Part shown: positions 38,557 through 46,747 of the stretch, piece by piece
How the letters are laid out: every line of letters begins with the position of its first letter
Numbering within the stretch: the stretch's first letter is position 1
NCBI GenBank assembly: GCA_029262355.1
Contig: JAJCZO010000163.1
Span: forward strand, 1 to 64,000
Origin: Deltaproteobacteria bacterium
Lineage (GTDB): Bacteria > Desulfobacterota > Binatia > UBA12015
DNA: 64,000 nucleotides
Direction of reading: 5' to 3'
Program-made: the position numbers and the translations under genes
The notes under the pieces: model-generated
Told to the model about the DNA's origin: nothing
What the model saw: the letters and a program-made list of their open reading frames with translations, nothing else
Databases searched by the model: none

Positions 38557-39321
38557 TCAGCGTCGCCTGACCGGGACCCGTTGCCCTCCACCACTCCCGA
38601 CGTTCCCACGGCTTCCTCCTCGCACCATTCGGGCGGCCCGGTGGGGCGCGCGTCCGCGACCGCCGCCTCCCCGGTAGCCGTACCGGTACGGGTAGCGATA
38701 TCGGTAGCCGTATCCAGAACCATAACCATAGTAGGGCGCGCCCCAGCCGGCGCCGATCCAGGGGCCTCCCCAGTAGGGGCCCCACCCGTACGGGTAACCG
38801 TAGCCGTAACCGCCGTACCCGTATGGTCCGCCCCAGCCGTACCCGAAGAACGGGTACGCGGGGTAGGGTGCGTAGTACGCCCGCCGAGGCCACAAGTACA
38901 CGACGTCGGCGGCCACTTCGGGAACCCGAAGGTCGAACGACTCGAAGCGCTGCGTAGCCTCTCGGGCGATCACGCCCGTGGTCGTGATGGAGCGGCCCTT
39001 CTCGTAGACCTCGGGGTCGTAGAAGCCGGGGGCGCACGCACGATAGCGTCCGTCGACCGCATCGGACTGCTCGGGCTTTGCACGTGAGTCCAGCGGCCGC
39101 CCCAGCACGTTGAAGCACGTGTGATGCTTCGTGTGTGAGACGGAGACGATCTGCCCGCCCCAGCGCACGTACGCGCCGGTGCGCTGTTCCAACGCCGCCT
39201 CGGTCGGCGAGATCGGGGTGTAGAAATCACCCCGCAGTGCCTGCGGGGTGCTCGCACAGGCCGCGAGCAGCGCCCCTGCCGCTACGGCGAGGACGCACGG
39301 GATGGCTGGGGTCTTGGGCAT
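38557..39321 (-). CDS. Slp-family outer membrane lipoprotein with Gly/Tyr-rich tail
   Basis: Lipoprotein of 254 residues. From ATG 39321 it has a lipoprotein signal ending LLAAC. The body matches the Slp (starvation-inducible) family: TGAYVRWGGQIVSVSHTKHH, TCFNVLGRPLDSRAKPEQSD, GRYRACAPGFYDPEVYEKGR, and SFDLRVPEVAADVVYLWP. After that, about residues 175-235 are a low-complexity run of Gly, Tyr, Trp and Pro (GYGWGGPYGYGGYGYGYPYG), then an Arg/Gly-rich end. The tail is unusual for Slp and could be surface-sticky or membrane-associated. The upstream open frame to 39600 has no start signal. The YihY gene follows 4 bp after the stop. Confidence 0.85.
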   Translation of the reverse strand: MPKTPAIPCVLAVAAGALLAACASTPQALRGDFYTPISPTEAALEQRTGAYVRWGGQIVSVSHTKHHTCFNVLGRPLDSRAKPEQSDAVDGRYRACAPGFYDPEVYEKGRSITTTGVIAREATQRFESFDLRVPEVAADVVYLWPRRAYYAPYPAYPFFGYGWGGPYGYGGYGYGYPYGWGPYWGGPWIGAGWGAPYYGYGSGYGYRYRYPYRYGYRGGGGRGRAPHRAARMVRGGSRGNVGSGGGQRVPVRRR

Positions 39322-39803
39322 GGCTCCTCTTTGAGTATGAACGCCCGGTTCGTTCCGAGCAACGTGTCGCGGCCCGGGCGCAGCCGGACCTCCCTTCGTG
39401 CGGTAGCAACACGTTTGGTCGAGCTTTAGGCCCTCGAAGTTCTCGTCCCGGTTCCCGGTCGTCTCGGGGGCCCTGAGGAGGGGGTGGCCGGCCGGCGAAG
39501 TCCCGACGGCCACGGTGGTTCGATCGACGGCGGACGCCGTCCCAGGAAGGTCTTCGGATGTCTCTGTTTCTTCCGTCGTGCGCATTCGACCTATCTGCAC
39601 GATGGGTGAAAGAGGCTCGGCAGTCGTCGTCAGGCGATGTCGTCGGAAAACGGAGTCCGGAGAAACCGTCCGGCGCCTTGATGTCGGGCGAGACGATTTG
39701 TCACTCGCGATGTCAGAAAAATTTGTGCTTTAGGGCGGCCAGCAGGTCGTCGATTACCGCACTAGGCACGGCTGTGCAGTTAGGGCTTGCCTGGACCGAC
39801 GCG
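39322..39803. other. Non-coding region between slp and the glycan operon
   Basis: 482 bp between divergent genes. No convincing gene was found; the short open frames lack family matches. It should carry the promoters of slp (leftward) and the glycan operon (rightward). A perfect 16-base palindrome sits at 39526-39541, and an A/T-rich patch (AAAAATTTGTGCTTTAG near 39716-39734) stands out from the GC-rich surroundings. TTGTCA at 39698-39703 is a possible -35 box with no good -10 partner. Confidence 0.5.
39526..39541. promoter_or_regulatory. Perfect palindrome upstream of the glycan operon
   Basis: GACGGCGGACGCCGTC has two 7-base arms around GA. It could be an operator for a dimeric regulator or a short hairpin. 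At this GC content such palindromes occur by chance fairly often, so the assignment is weak. Confidence 0.25.
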
Positions 39804-41660
39804 ATGACGAACCGCAGGGCGACACGACGAACGGACAGCCTCGATCGGAGATCGAGCGGGCAGCTCTCGACCCTGCTGCACGTCGCCACCGTACCGTTGA
39901 CCCTTCGATTCCTGCGCGATCAGATCTGCCGTCTGCCAGCGGAAGGACTCGTGCCGCATGTCGCATCGGCACCCGGTGACGCCGATGAGCTGGCCCACTT
40001 CGAGCGGACGGAACGGGTTTTCACGCATCCCGTGCCCATGACGAGGAAAGTCAGCCCGTTTCGGGACCTGCGTTCCCTGATCCATCTCAGCGCGCTCGTG
40101 CAGCGCCTCGCGCCGACGGTGGTGCACGCACATACGCCGAAAGCGGGGTTGCTCGGCATGGTGGCGGCCGCGGTGACGGCCACGCCGGTTCGGATCTATC
40201 AGCTGCGGGGTTTGCCCCACCTCACGAGCGGCAGAGTCGGGGGGGCGATCCTCCGTGCCGCCGACCGGCTCGCATGCCGCCTGGCCCACCGAGTGATCTG
40301 CGTCAGTCCCTCGCTCCGTGCTCAGGCCATCACCGACGGAGTCTGCGCGCCGGCCAAGATCGAGGTTCTGGGCTCCGGAAGTGGCCAGGGGGTGGATCTT
40401 GGGCACTTCGCCCCGGAACGATTCGACACCGATGCGCGAGGTAGGCTCCTCGATGGGCTCGGTATCCCCCACGACGCCGAGATTCTTGGATTCGTCGGTC
40501 GTCTGGTGCGCGACAAGGGCGTGGTGGAGCTTGCGGCCGCCTGGGCCGGGCTGCGCGTGGACTTCCCGAAGGCACACCTGCTGATGCTGGGGCCTTCCGA
40601 GGATCGGGATGCGACTCCGGCCGCGGTCCTGCGCGATCTGCGGGCGGATTCGCGGGTCCACGTTCTTGGCCTCGTGGCCGATCCCGCTCCGTACTACGCG
40701 ATCATGGACGTCGTTGCGCTGCCCACCGCGCGCGAGGGCTTCCCCAACGTGCTGCTCGAGGCGGCGGCCATGGAAGTGGCGGTCGTCGCGAGCGCCGTCG
40801 ACGGGTGCACGGATGCCGTACGACACCGCGAAACGGGATGGCTCGTGGAGCCCGGTTCCGCAGCTGCCGTTCGCGAGGCACTCGAGCGCTACCTTCGCGA
40901 TCCCGAGCTACGCGCTCGGCACGGCCGAGCGGCCCGCGCTCGGGTAGAGGCCGAGTTCTCCCAAGACGTCATGACTGCGCGTGTCCACGCGCGGTACCGG
41001 ACGCTGGTGCGCTCGGTGCCGCGGTTGCGGCGTCGGCGCCGTGCGCGAAATGCGTGGATGAAGCGAGCGTTCGACGTGTGGGCCGCCGCCGCCGCGCTCG
41101 CGCTCTCGTTGCCGATCGCTCTCGTCGTCGCGGTCGTCGTGGCCGCGTCGATGGGCCGTCCGATCTTCTTCCGGCAACTGCGGCCAGGGCTCCACGGGAA
41201 GATCTTTCGTGTTTGCAAGTTTCGCACGATGAGTGACGAGCACGATCGCGACGGCATGCTCCTGCCGGATGAACGCCGGCTGGGACGCGTGGGGCGCTGG
41301 CTTCGCTCGACCGGTCTCGACGAGTTGCCACAGCTCTGGAGCGTTCTGCGGGGCGACATGAGCATCGTCGGGCCGCGGCCCCTTCTTGTGCAATACCTCG
41401 ATCGCTACACGCCGGACCAGGCGAAGCGACACGACGTCAAGCCAGGGCTCACTGGATGGGCCCAGATCCACGGCCGAAACGCGCCACCCTGGGACGTCAA
41501 ATTCGCCTACGATCAGTGGTACGCCGAGCACGGCTCCTTTCTGCTGGATCTCTGGATTCTGGCCAGAAGCGCGACCGTCCTTCTGAGCCGTGCTGGCGTT
41601 GGACATGGTGACCTCGACACGATGCCGGAGTTCCAAGGCAGCGCACCGGGAGGACTCTGA
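39804..41660 (+). CDS. Fusion of GT4 glycosyltransferase and PglC-type phosphoglycosyl transferase
   Basis: Bifunctional enzyme for building a lipid-linked glycan at the inner membrane, about 618 residues. The N-terminal 410 residues form a GT4 (GT-B fold) glycosyltransferase: VVHAHTPKAGLLG, GSGSGQGVDLGHFAPE, FVGRLVRDKGVVELA, and the donor-site Glu pair in TAREGFPNVLLEAAAM. The C-terminal 200 residues are a small monotopic phosphoglycosyl transferase of PglC type: membrane hairpin MKRAFDVWAAAAALALSLP, CKFRTM, the catalytic Asp-Glu in GLDELPQLW, and GDMSIVGPRPLL with LTGWAQIHGR. In Campylobacter these are separate PglA and PglC proteins. The start is uncertain; the frame is open back to 39558. 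pglD starts 2 bp after the stop. Confidence 0.9.
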   Translation: MTNRRATRRTDSLDRRSSGQLSTLLHVATVPLTLRFLRDQICRLPAEGLVPHVASAPGDADELAHFERTERVFTHPVPMTRKVSPFRDLRSLIHLSALVQRLAPTVVHAHTPKAGLLGMVAAAVTATPVRIYQLRGLPHLTSGRVGGAILRAADRLACRLAHRVICVSPSLRAQAITDGVCAPAKIEVLGSGSGQGVDLGHFAPERFDTDARGRLLDGLGIPHDAEILGFVGRLVRDKGVVELAAAWAGLRVDFPKAHLLMLGPSEDRDATPAAVLRDLRADSRVHVLGLVADPAPYYAIMDVVALPTAREGFPNVLLEAAAMEVAVVASAVDGCTDAVRHRETGWLVEPGSAAAVREALERYLRDPELRARHGRAARARVEAEFSQDVMTARVHARYRTLVRSVPRLRRRRRARNAWMKRAFDVWAAAAALALSLPIALVVAVVVAASMGRPIFFRQLRPGLHGKIFRVCKFRTMSDEHDRDGMLLPDERRLGRVGRWLRSTGLDELPQLWSVLRGDMSIVGPRPLLVQYLDRYTPDQAKRHDVKPGLTGWAQIHGRNAPPWDVKFAYDQWYAEHGSFLLDLWILARSATVLLSRAGVGHGDLDTMPEFQGSAPGGL

Positions 41661-41662
41661 GC

Positions 41663-42319
41663 GTGCGCGAGTTGCTGATCTTCGGCGCCGGCGGGCACGG
41701 CAAGGTGCTGCTCGATACGGCCCGCGCTGCTGGATGGAGGGTCGTTGCCGTTGCCGACGGTGCGGAGGAACGCCGCGGAGACACGCTACTGCGATCGTCG
41801 ATCAACGTGATTGGCGTCGAGGAGGCGGTGGGTTGTTGCAGGGAGCGGGGAGCTCTTGCGGTCGTCGCCGTCGGCGACAATCGTCGCCGCGCCGTCCTCT
41901 TTGCGAGTTTCGTCGTCGCCGGAGTGGAGATGGCGAGTGTGGTTCATCCGGGGGCGCAGGTGTCCGCCCACGCGAAGATCGGAGCCGGCGCGGTCATTTA
42001 CGCCGGAGCCATCGTCCAGACCGGTGCCTGTGTCGGTGACGACGTGATCCTCAATACGGCGAGCAGTGTGGATCACGACGGTGTCGTGGAGGCGCACGCT
42101 CACGTGGGTCCGGGAGCCCACCTCGGCGGCTGCGCGCGGATCGGCCCGGGAGCGCATCTCGGTCTCGGTGCCCTGATTCGAGATGGGGTCTCGGTCGGAG
42201 AGTGGAGCGTGGTCGGTATGGGTGCGGTGGTCGTCGCCGACGTCCCCGATCACGTCGTTGCGTACGGCTGTCCGGCCTCCGTCGTCGGTCCGAACCCCGC
42301 GCAGGTGCAAGCAGCATGA
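41663..42319 (+). CDS. pglD: PglD/NeuD-type sugar N-acetyltransferase
   Basis: Acetyl-CoA-dependent transferase that acetylates the 4-amino group of a UDP-sugar. The 218-residue protein has the N-terminal Rossmann-like part (ELLIFGAGGHGKVLLDTA) that binds the UDP-sugar. The left-handed beta-helix of hexapeptide repeats runs from about 90 to 205 (VHPGAQVSAHAKIGAGAVIY). The catalytic His lies in SVDHDGVVEAHAHVGPGAHL, as in PglD. The start is GTG at 41663. It overlaps the next gene by 4 bp (ATGA). With the PglE- and PglF-like enzymes it completes a UDP-diacetylbacillosamine-type route; product identity is inferred. Confidence 0.88.
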   Translation: MRELLIFGAGGHGKVLLDTARAAGWRVVAVADGAEERRGDTLLRSSINVIGVEEAVGCCRERGALAVVAVGDNRRRAVLFASFVVAGVEMASVVHPGAQVSAHAKIGAGAVIYAGAIVQTGACVGDDVILNTASSVDHDGVVEAHAHVGPGAHLGGCARIGPGAHLGLGALIRDGVSVGEWSVVGMGAVVVADVPDHVVAYGCPASVVGPNPAQVQAA

Positions 42320-43446
42320 AGCAGATTCTTCTCTCGCCACCGCACATGTCGGCCATCGCGCGAAGCCTTCTTCTGGACGCCTTCGACTCGAACTGGGTGG
42401 CCCCGGAAGGCCCACACGTCGAGGCGTTCGAGCGGGAGAACGCGGCCCTTGCGCGCCGCGAGAGAGCCGTGGCGCTCACCAGCGGAACCGCGGGTCTTCA
42501 TCTCTCCTTGGTGCTGTTGGGAATGGAGCCGGGCGACGAGGTGTACACGTCGACCCTGACGTTTGCCGCGACGGCCAACGCGATTCGGTACGTCGGGGCG
42601 ACCCCGGTCTTCGTCGATAGTGACCCCGCGAGTTGGAACATGGATCCGGACCTGCTGGCCGAGGCGCTTGCGGACGCAGATCGCCGCGGGAAGCTTCCGA
42701 AGGCGGTCCTGGTGGTCGATCTCTACGGCCAGTGCGCCGAGTACGATCGAATTCTTCCGGTGTGCGAGCGCTACGGCATTCCGGTGATCGAGGACGCCGC
42801 GGAGGCACTGGGCGCGCGCTATCAAGCGCGCCCCGCCGGTAGCTTCGGCGACCTCTCCGTCTTCTCCTTCAACGGCAACAAGATCATCACCGCCGGTGGC
42901 GGGGGGATGCTCGTCACCGATCGTCACGACTGGGCCGATCGCGCTCGATTCCTGGCGCGCCAGGCGCGCGATCCCGCGCCGCACTACGAGCACTCTACCC
43001 TGGGCTTCAACTATGCGATGAGCAATCTCCTCGCGGCCACGGGGCGTGGCCAGCTGCAGGTGTTGCCCCAGCGCGTTCGTGCTCGTCGCGCGAACAACGC
43101 CTTCTACCGAGACGCCCTGAAGTGCGCCCCGGGCTTGGAGTTCATGCCGGCGCTTCCCGACAGCGAGAGCACCTTCTGGCTCTCGGTGATGATGGTCGAC
43201 CCCGAGGCCTTCGGAGCCACCCGTAACGACGTTCGCGAGAAGCTCGCCGGTCACGACATCGAGTCGCGTCCGGCCTGGAAACCCATGCACCTTCAGCCTG
43301 TCTATCGAGATTGCCGCTTCATCGGGGGCGGGGTTGCGGAGGCGATCTTCGAGGCCGGGCTCTGCCTACCGAGCGGATCCGACCTCACCACACCGCAGCT
43401 CGAAGTGGTGTGCGATCTGATTCTGAGAACCGGAAGAGGTCTGTAG
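42316..43446 (+). CDS. pglE: DegT/DnrJ-type sugar aminotransferase (PglE-like)
   Basis: PLP-dependent aminotransferase converting a UDP-4-keto-sugar to the 4-amino sugar, 376 residues. The family features are LTSGTAGLHLSLVLLGMEPG for PLP phosphate binding, VYTSTLTFAATANAIRYVG, VDLYGQCAEYDRI and IEDAAEALGARY. The PLP Lys is in SFNGNKIITAGGGGMLVT, nearly as in PglE. The end, RPAWKPMHLQPVYRD, is typical. It overlaps pglD by 4 bp; pglF starts directly after its stop. The upstream open frame (to 42202) lies inside pglD and was not used. Confidence 0.92.
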   Translation: MKQILLSPPHMSAIARSLLLDAFDSNWVAPEGPHVEAFERENAALARRERAVALTSGTAGLHLSLVLLGMEPGDEVYTSTLTFAATANAIRYVGATPVFVDSDPASWNMDPDLLAEALADADRRGKLPKAVLVVDLYGQCAEYDRILPVCERYGIPVIEDAAEALGARYQARPAGSFGDLSVFSFNGNKIITAGGGGMLVTDRHDWADRARFLARQARDPAPHYEHSTLGFNYAMSNLLAATGRGQLQVLPQRVRARRANNAFYRDALKCAPGLEFMPALPDSESTFWLSVMMVDPEAFGATRNDVREKLAGHDIESRPAWKPMHLQPVYRDCRFIGGGVAEAIFEAGLCLPSGSDLTTPQLEVVCDLILRTGRGL

Positions 43447-45462
43447 ATGACTCCAACACGCGCACGCGCGATGCACGACCTGGTCGACCTGAGTCTGCTG
43501 TTCGCGGCTTTCGTCGGGGCCTATCTCTTGCGGTTCGACAGCGGGATTCCCCCCGGGCACGTGGAGTTTGGCGTCGCCGCGGCACCGTACGTGATTCTGC
43601 TGCAATACTGCATGTTGATTGGCGCCGGCGTGCCCCGCTTTGCCTGGCGCTTCGTCGGGATACGGGAGGCGGGGCGGATTCTCCTTGCGACGGGACTCGC
43701 GACGGCGGTTCTTCTATTCGTCCGCTTCGCCGTCCCGTGGTTGGCGCCGTCGGTGCCGATTTACCCGGTGTTGCCGCTGGGCGTGATCGTCTTCGACGGA
43801 GTTCTGGCATTCCTGTTCGTGGTGGGCATCCGAGTGGCTCGGCGCGGCGTTCTGGACATGTGGGCGCGCCGGTCCCGCGCGGTCCCGACGCGCCAGGCCC
43901 CGACGCTCTTGATCGGCGCCGGGGAGGTCGGTGCGCGGGTTGCGCGCGAGCTGCTTGCGCGTCCTGAGCTCGGCATGCGCCCCATCGGCTTCGTCGACGA
44001 CGACCCGCTCAAGCAGGGTCTGGACATCAATGGACTTCCGGTACTCGGGGTGACAGCGGCAATCGCGGAGCTGGCCGACGATCGGCTGGTGCGGCGCGCG
44101 GTCATCAGCATCGCGAACGTCGATGGTTCGACGGTTCGTCGGCTGAAAGAGCTCTGCGAGACCGCGGGCGTGAAGCCCCAGATCGTGCCGAGCCTCCACG
44201 AGCTCCTCATCGACGAGATCGACGTCATCCGGATGCGCGACGTGTCGATCGAGGATCTTCTGCGGCGTGAGGTCGTTTCTCTCGACGAGGCATCGGCGCG
44301 CCGGTCCTACGCGGGCAAAGTGGTTCTGGTGACGGGGGCCGCAGGCTCCATTGGCTCCGAGATTTGTCGGCAGATCGCCCGGCTTGGCCCCGCGAAGCTG
44401 ATTCTCGCCGAACGGGCCGAACCCAGCCTGTTCGCGGTCGACCGTGAGCTCCGCAAGGCGGGATATGGCCATCTGCTGGAGGCGGTCCTCTGTGATGTTT
44501 GCGATGCCGACCGGATGCGGATGGTGTTCGAAAAGCACCGACCGCAGGTGGTCTTTCACGCGGCCGCCCACAAGCACGTGCCGATGGTCGAGGCGAACAT
44601 CTCCGAGGCGGTGCGGAATAACGTGTTCGGAACCCGGGTGGTCGCCGATGCGGCACACGACCTCGGAGTGGAAGCCTTCGTCCTGATCAGCTCGGACAAG
44701 GCCGTGAATCCGACTTCAATCATGGGTGGCACCAAGCGACTGGCCGAGATGTACCTGCAGGCGCGGTGGCAGGACTCCAAGACCCGATTCATGGCGGTGC
44801 GCTTCGGCAATGTCCTCGACTCGGCTGGCTCGGTCTTGCCGATCTTCCGCGAACAGATCGCGGCTGGTGGTCCGGTCACGGTCACGCACTCCGCGATGAC
44901 CCGCTACTTCCTGACCATCCCGGAGGCGACCCAGCTCGTTCTCGAGGCTGGTGCGATGGGCGAGGGGGGCGAGGTCTTTCTGCTCGACATGGGCGAGCCG
45001 GTACGAATCGCCGACCTCGCCAGCGACCTGATCCGCCTCTCCGGGTTCGAGCCGGGCAAGGACATCGAGATCGAATACACCGGGATTCGCCCCGGTGAGA
45101 AGCTATTCGAAGAACTCAGCTTCGACCCTGAGAACATGGCACGAACGCAGAACGAGAAGGTGTTCGTCGCCAAGCTGATGTCGGTTCGGTACGCGTACAT
45201 GCAGAGGAGCCTGCGCCTGTTACGTGATGTTCTGTACTCACGCGACGAGGCAGACATCCGGCGTCTGCTCCACAGTCTCATTCCCGAGATGCAGGTGGGT
45301 CCCCCGGTTGGGCTCGGCGAGTTGTCGGCGCTGTTCGGCGAGCACGAGGCCGAGGATGCGACGACGGAAGAGCCGGCGGCGGAGGATCGTCGCTTGCGTC
45401 TCCGACTCGTGGAGAGCGGCGTGCGCGGCGCGTCGCCTCGCTCGGGGCACGCGGCATCCTAA
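43447..45462 (+). CDS. pglF: Membrane UDP-sugar 4,6-dehydratase (PglF/WbpM/CapD type)
   Basis: NAD-dependent 4,6-dehydratase acting on UDP-GlcNAc, first step of the bacillosamine-type pathway. The 671-residue protein has four N-terminal membrane segments (about 12-32, 45-65, 78-98, 108-128). A first Rossmann domain follows (LLIGAGEVGARVARELL), then the catalytic SDR domain with VLVTGAAGSIGSEICRQI near 295. HAAAHKHVPMVEANISEAV and the active-site SSDKAVNPTSIMGGTKRLAE come next. The last 60 residues are an acidic/Arg-rich extension. Order in the operon is PGT fusion, pglD, pglE, pglF, all coupled. The next gene's ATG shares a base with its TAA. Confidence 0.93.
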   Translation: MTPTRARAMHDLVDLSLLFAAFVGAYLLRFDSGIPPGHVEFGVAAAPYVILLQYCMLIGAGVPRFAWRFVGIREAGRILLATGLATAVLLFVRFAVPWLAPSVPIYPVLPLGVIVFDGVLAFLFVVGIRVARRGVLDMWARRSRAVPTRQAPTLLIGAGEVGARVARELLARPELGMRPIGFVDDDPLKQGLDINGLPVLGVTAAIAELADDRLVRRAVISIANVDGSTVRRLKELCETAGVKPQIVPSLHELLIDEIDVIRMRDVSIEDLLRREVVSLDEASARRSYAGKVVLVTGAAGSIGSEICRQIARLGPAKLILAERAEPSLFAVDRELRKAGYGHLLEAVLCDVCDADRMRMVFEKHRPQVVFHAAAHKHVPMVEANISEAVRNNVFGTRVVADAAHDLGVEAFVLISSDKAVNPTSIMGGTKRLAEMYLQARWQDSKTRFMAVRFGNVLDSAGSVLPIFREQIAAGGPVTVTHSAMTRYFLTIPEATQLVLEAGAMGEGGEVFLLDMGEPVRIADLASDLIRLSGFEPGKDIEIEYTGIRPGEKLFEELSFDPENMARTQNEKVFVAKLMSVRYAYMQRSLRLLRDVLYSRDEADIRRLLHSLIPEMQVGPPVGLGELSALFGEHEAEDATTEEPAAEDRRLRLRLVESGVRGASPRSGHAAS

Positions 45463-46733
45463 TGGAACCGGAGCGCCACTGTTGGACCGCCGAGCGCCTG
45501 AGTGAACAGCTCGCGAGGCTCGAGGTCCGGTGGCGGCGTGCCGACGGGGTCTACGCGACGACCTACCGCGGTCCCGACTGCATCGATCCCACCCCGCTCG
45601 TCGCCGACCTGGGAGACGTCGCGAGCTTTCTCGTGAAGTTCGACCGCGCCGAGGCGGCCCTCGAACAGGCGCGCTGCGCGCGAGCTCACCTGTGGCGCGG
45701 CCTCTTCGCGGCGCAAGGGCGCGTGCGGCTCTTCGAGAACCACGACTACCTGCTGGGGCTGATCGACCTGTACGAGGCGACCGGGGAGCCCTGGCTCCAG
45801 GGAGAGATCGAGTCGGCGATTGGAACCCTCGTTGGGTGCTTCGAGCGCGACGGTCTCCTCGTCGACGAGTACGACGGCACTCGTCGTTGGATCGAGTTCG
45901 CGAGCCCTTTCAACGGCGGCTTCATCGAGGGATTGATCGATCTGCACGCGATGACCGGGGAGGAGCGATTGCTCGAGATCGCCTCGCGCTGGGCCGAAGC
46001 ATGGATCGCGACCCCGTACTTCACCAAGCATGGTTTGTTCGCGCGGTTCAACACGCCTATGTGGCCGGCGGTGGGGTACCTCAGCAGCCGGTTCAGTAGG
46101 CACGGCCCCGTACGGCTCTTCAAGGACAACACGAACATGGTCTGGGCGCTGATGGCCCTGTACCGGGTTCGCCCCACTGAGGCACTGCGACGCGCGTTGG
46201 TGCAGTTCGTGGACGGGTACGAGCGCCTGCTTTGGAACGGTGGCCTCGTGCGCCAGGCGGTGGCGGATGACGCGGCAGAGTTTCGACTCGTGCCGTCGGC
46301 GTTCTCCGTGGACCTGCTGTGCGATCTCACGGATTTGGGGCTGATCCCCGAGCGCACCGTCCAGTTGGCACGGGGAGTGGCTGAGGAGTGCCTCAGGCGC
46401 CAATGGCCGGGGGGGGCGTTCCCGGTCTCGGATCATGATGGTTTCGATCACGTTGATGTCGCGACCGACATCGGTATTGCGCTGTGGAAGCTCTCCGAGC
46501 TCACCGGCGAGCAGCGTTACGCGGAGGCCGCTCGCAGGAGCTGGGAGTCGGTGCAGGCCACACACTGGACCGAAGACGGCCTCGTGCTGTCGGTGGATTC
46601 GACGGGCCATCCGGTCGACGACCGCATCGTCGTGAAGTACCAGGCGCTGGCGCTCAAGTCGGCGATCCTCGAACGCTCGTCGGTCGGGATCTACGAAGAC
46701 CGGGATCTCTGGAGCGTGCTGCGTGATCGCTGA
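45462..46733 (+). CDS. Predicted helical-barrel glycan-processing protein
   Basis: Cytosolic 423-residue protein without a clear family assignment. The pattern of paired helices with aromatic and acidic residues at turns (LFENHDYLLGLIDLYEATGE; SPFNGGFIEGLIDLHAMTGE; LFKDNTNMVWALMALYR; VDVATDIGIALWKLSELTGE) is that of an (alpha/alpha)6-type six-hairpin barrel. Such barrels occur in glycoside hydrolases, lyases and sugar epimerases. No catalytic residues can be named. No signal peptide is present. It is the last gene of the rightward glycan operon, coupled to pglF by a 1-bp overlap, which strongly suggests a role in the same sugar pathway. It converges on the Wzc gene, 14 bp away. Confidence 0.75.
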   Translation: MEPERHCWTAERLSEQLARLEVRWRRADGVYATTYRGPDCIDPTPLVADLGDVASFLVKFDRAEAALEQARCARAHLWRGLFAAQGRVRLFENHDYLLGLIDLYEATGEPWLQGEIESAIGTLVGCFERDGLLVDEYDGTRRWIEFASPFNGGFIEGLIDLHAMTGEERLLEIASRWAEAWIATPYFTKHGLFARFNTPMWPAVGYLSSRFSRHGPVRLFKDNTNMVWALMALYRVRPTEALRRALVQFVDGYERLLWNGGLVRQAVADDAAEFRLVPSAFSVDLLCDLTDLGLIPERTVQLARGVAEECLRRQWPGGAFPVSDHDGFDHVDVATDIGIALWKLSELTGEQRYAEAARRSWESVQATHWTEDGLVLSVDSTGHPVDDRIVVKYQALALKSAILERSSVGIYEDRDLWSVLRDR

Positions 46734-46747
46734 CGGGCCGGATCGGA

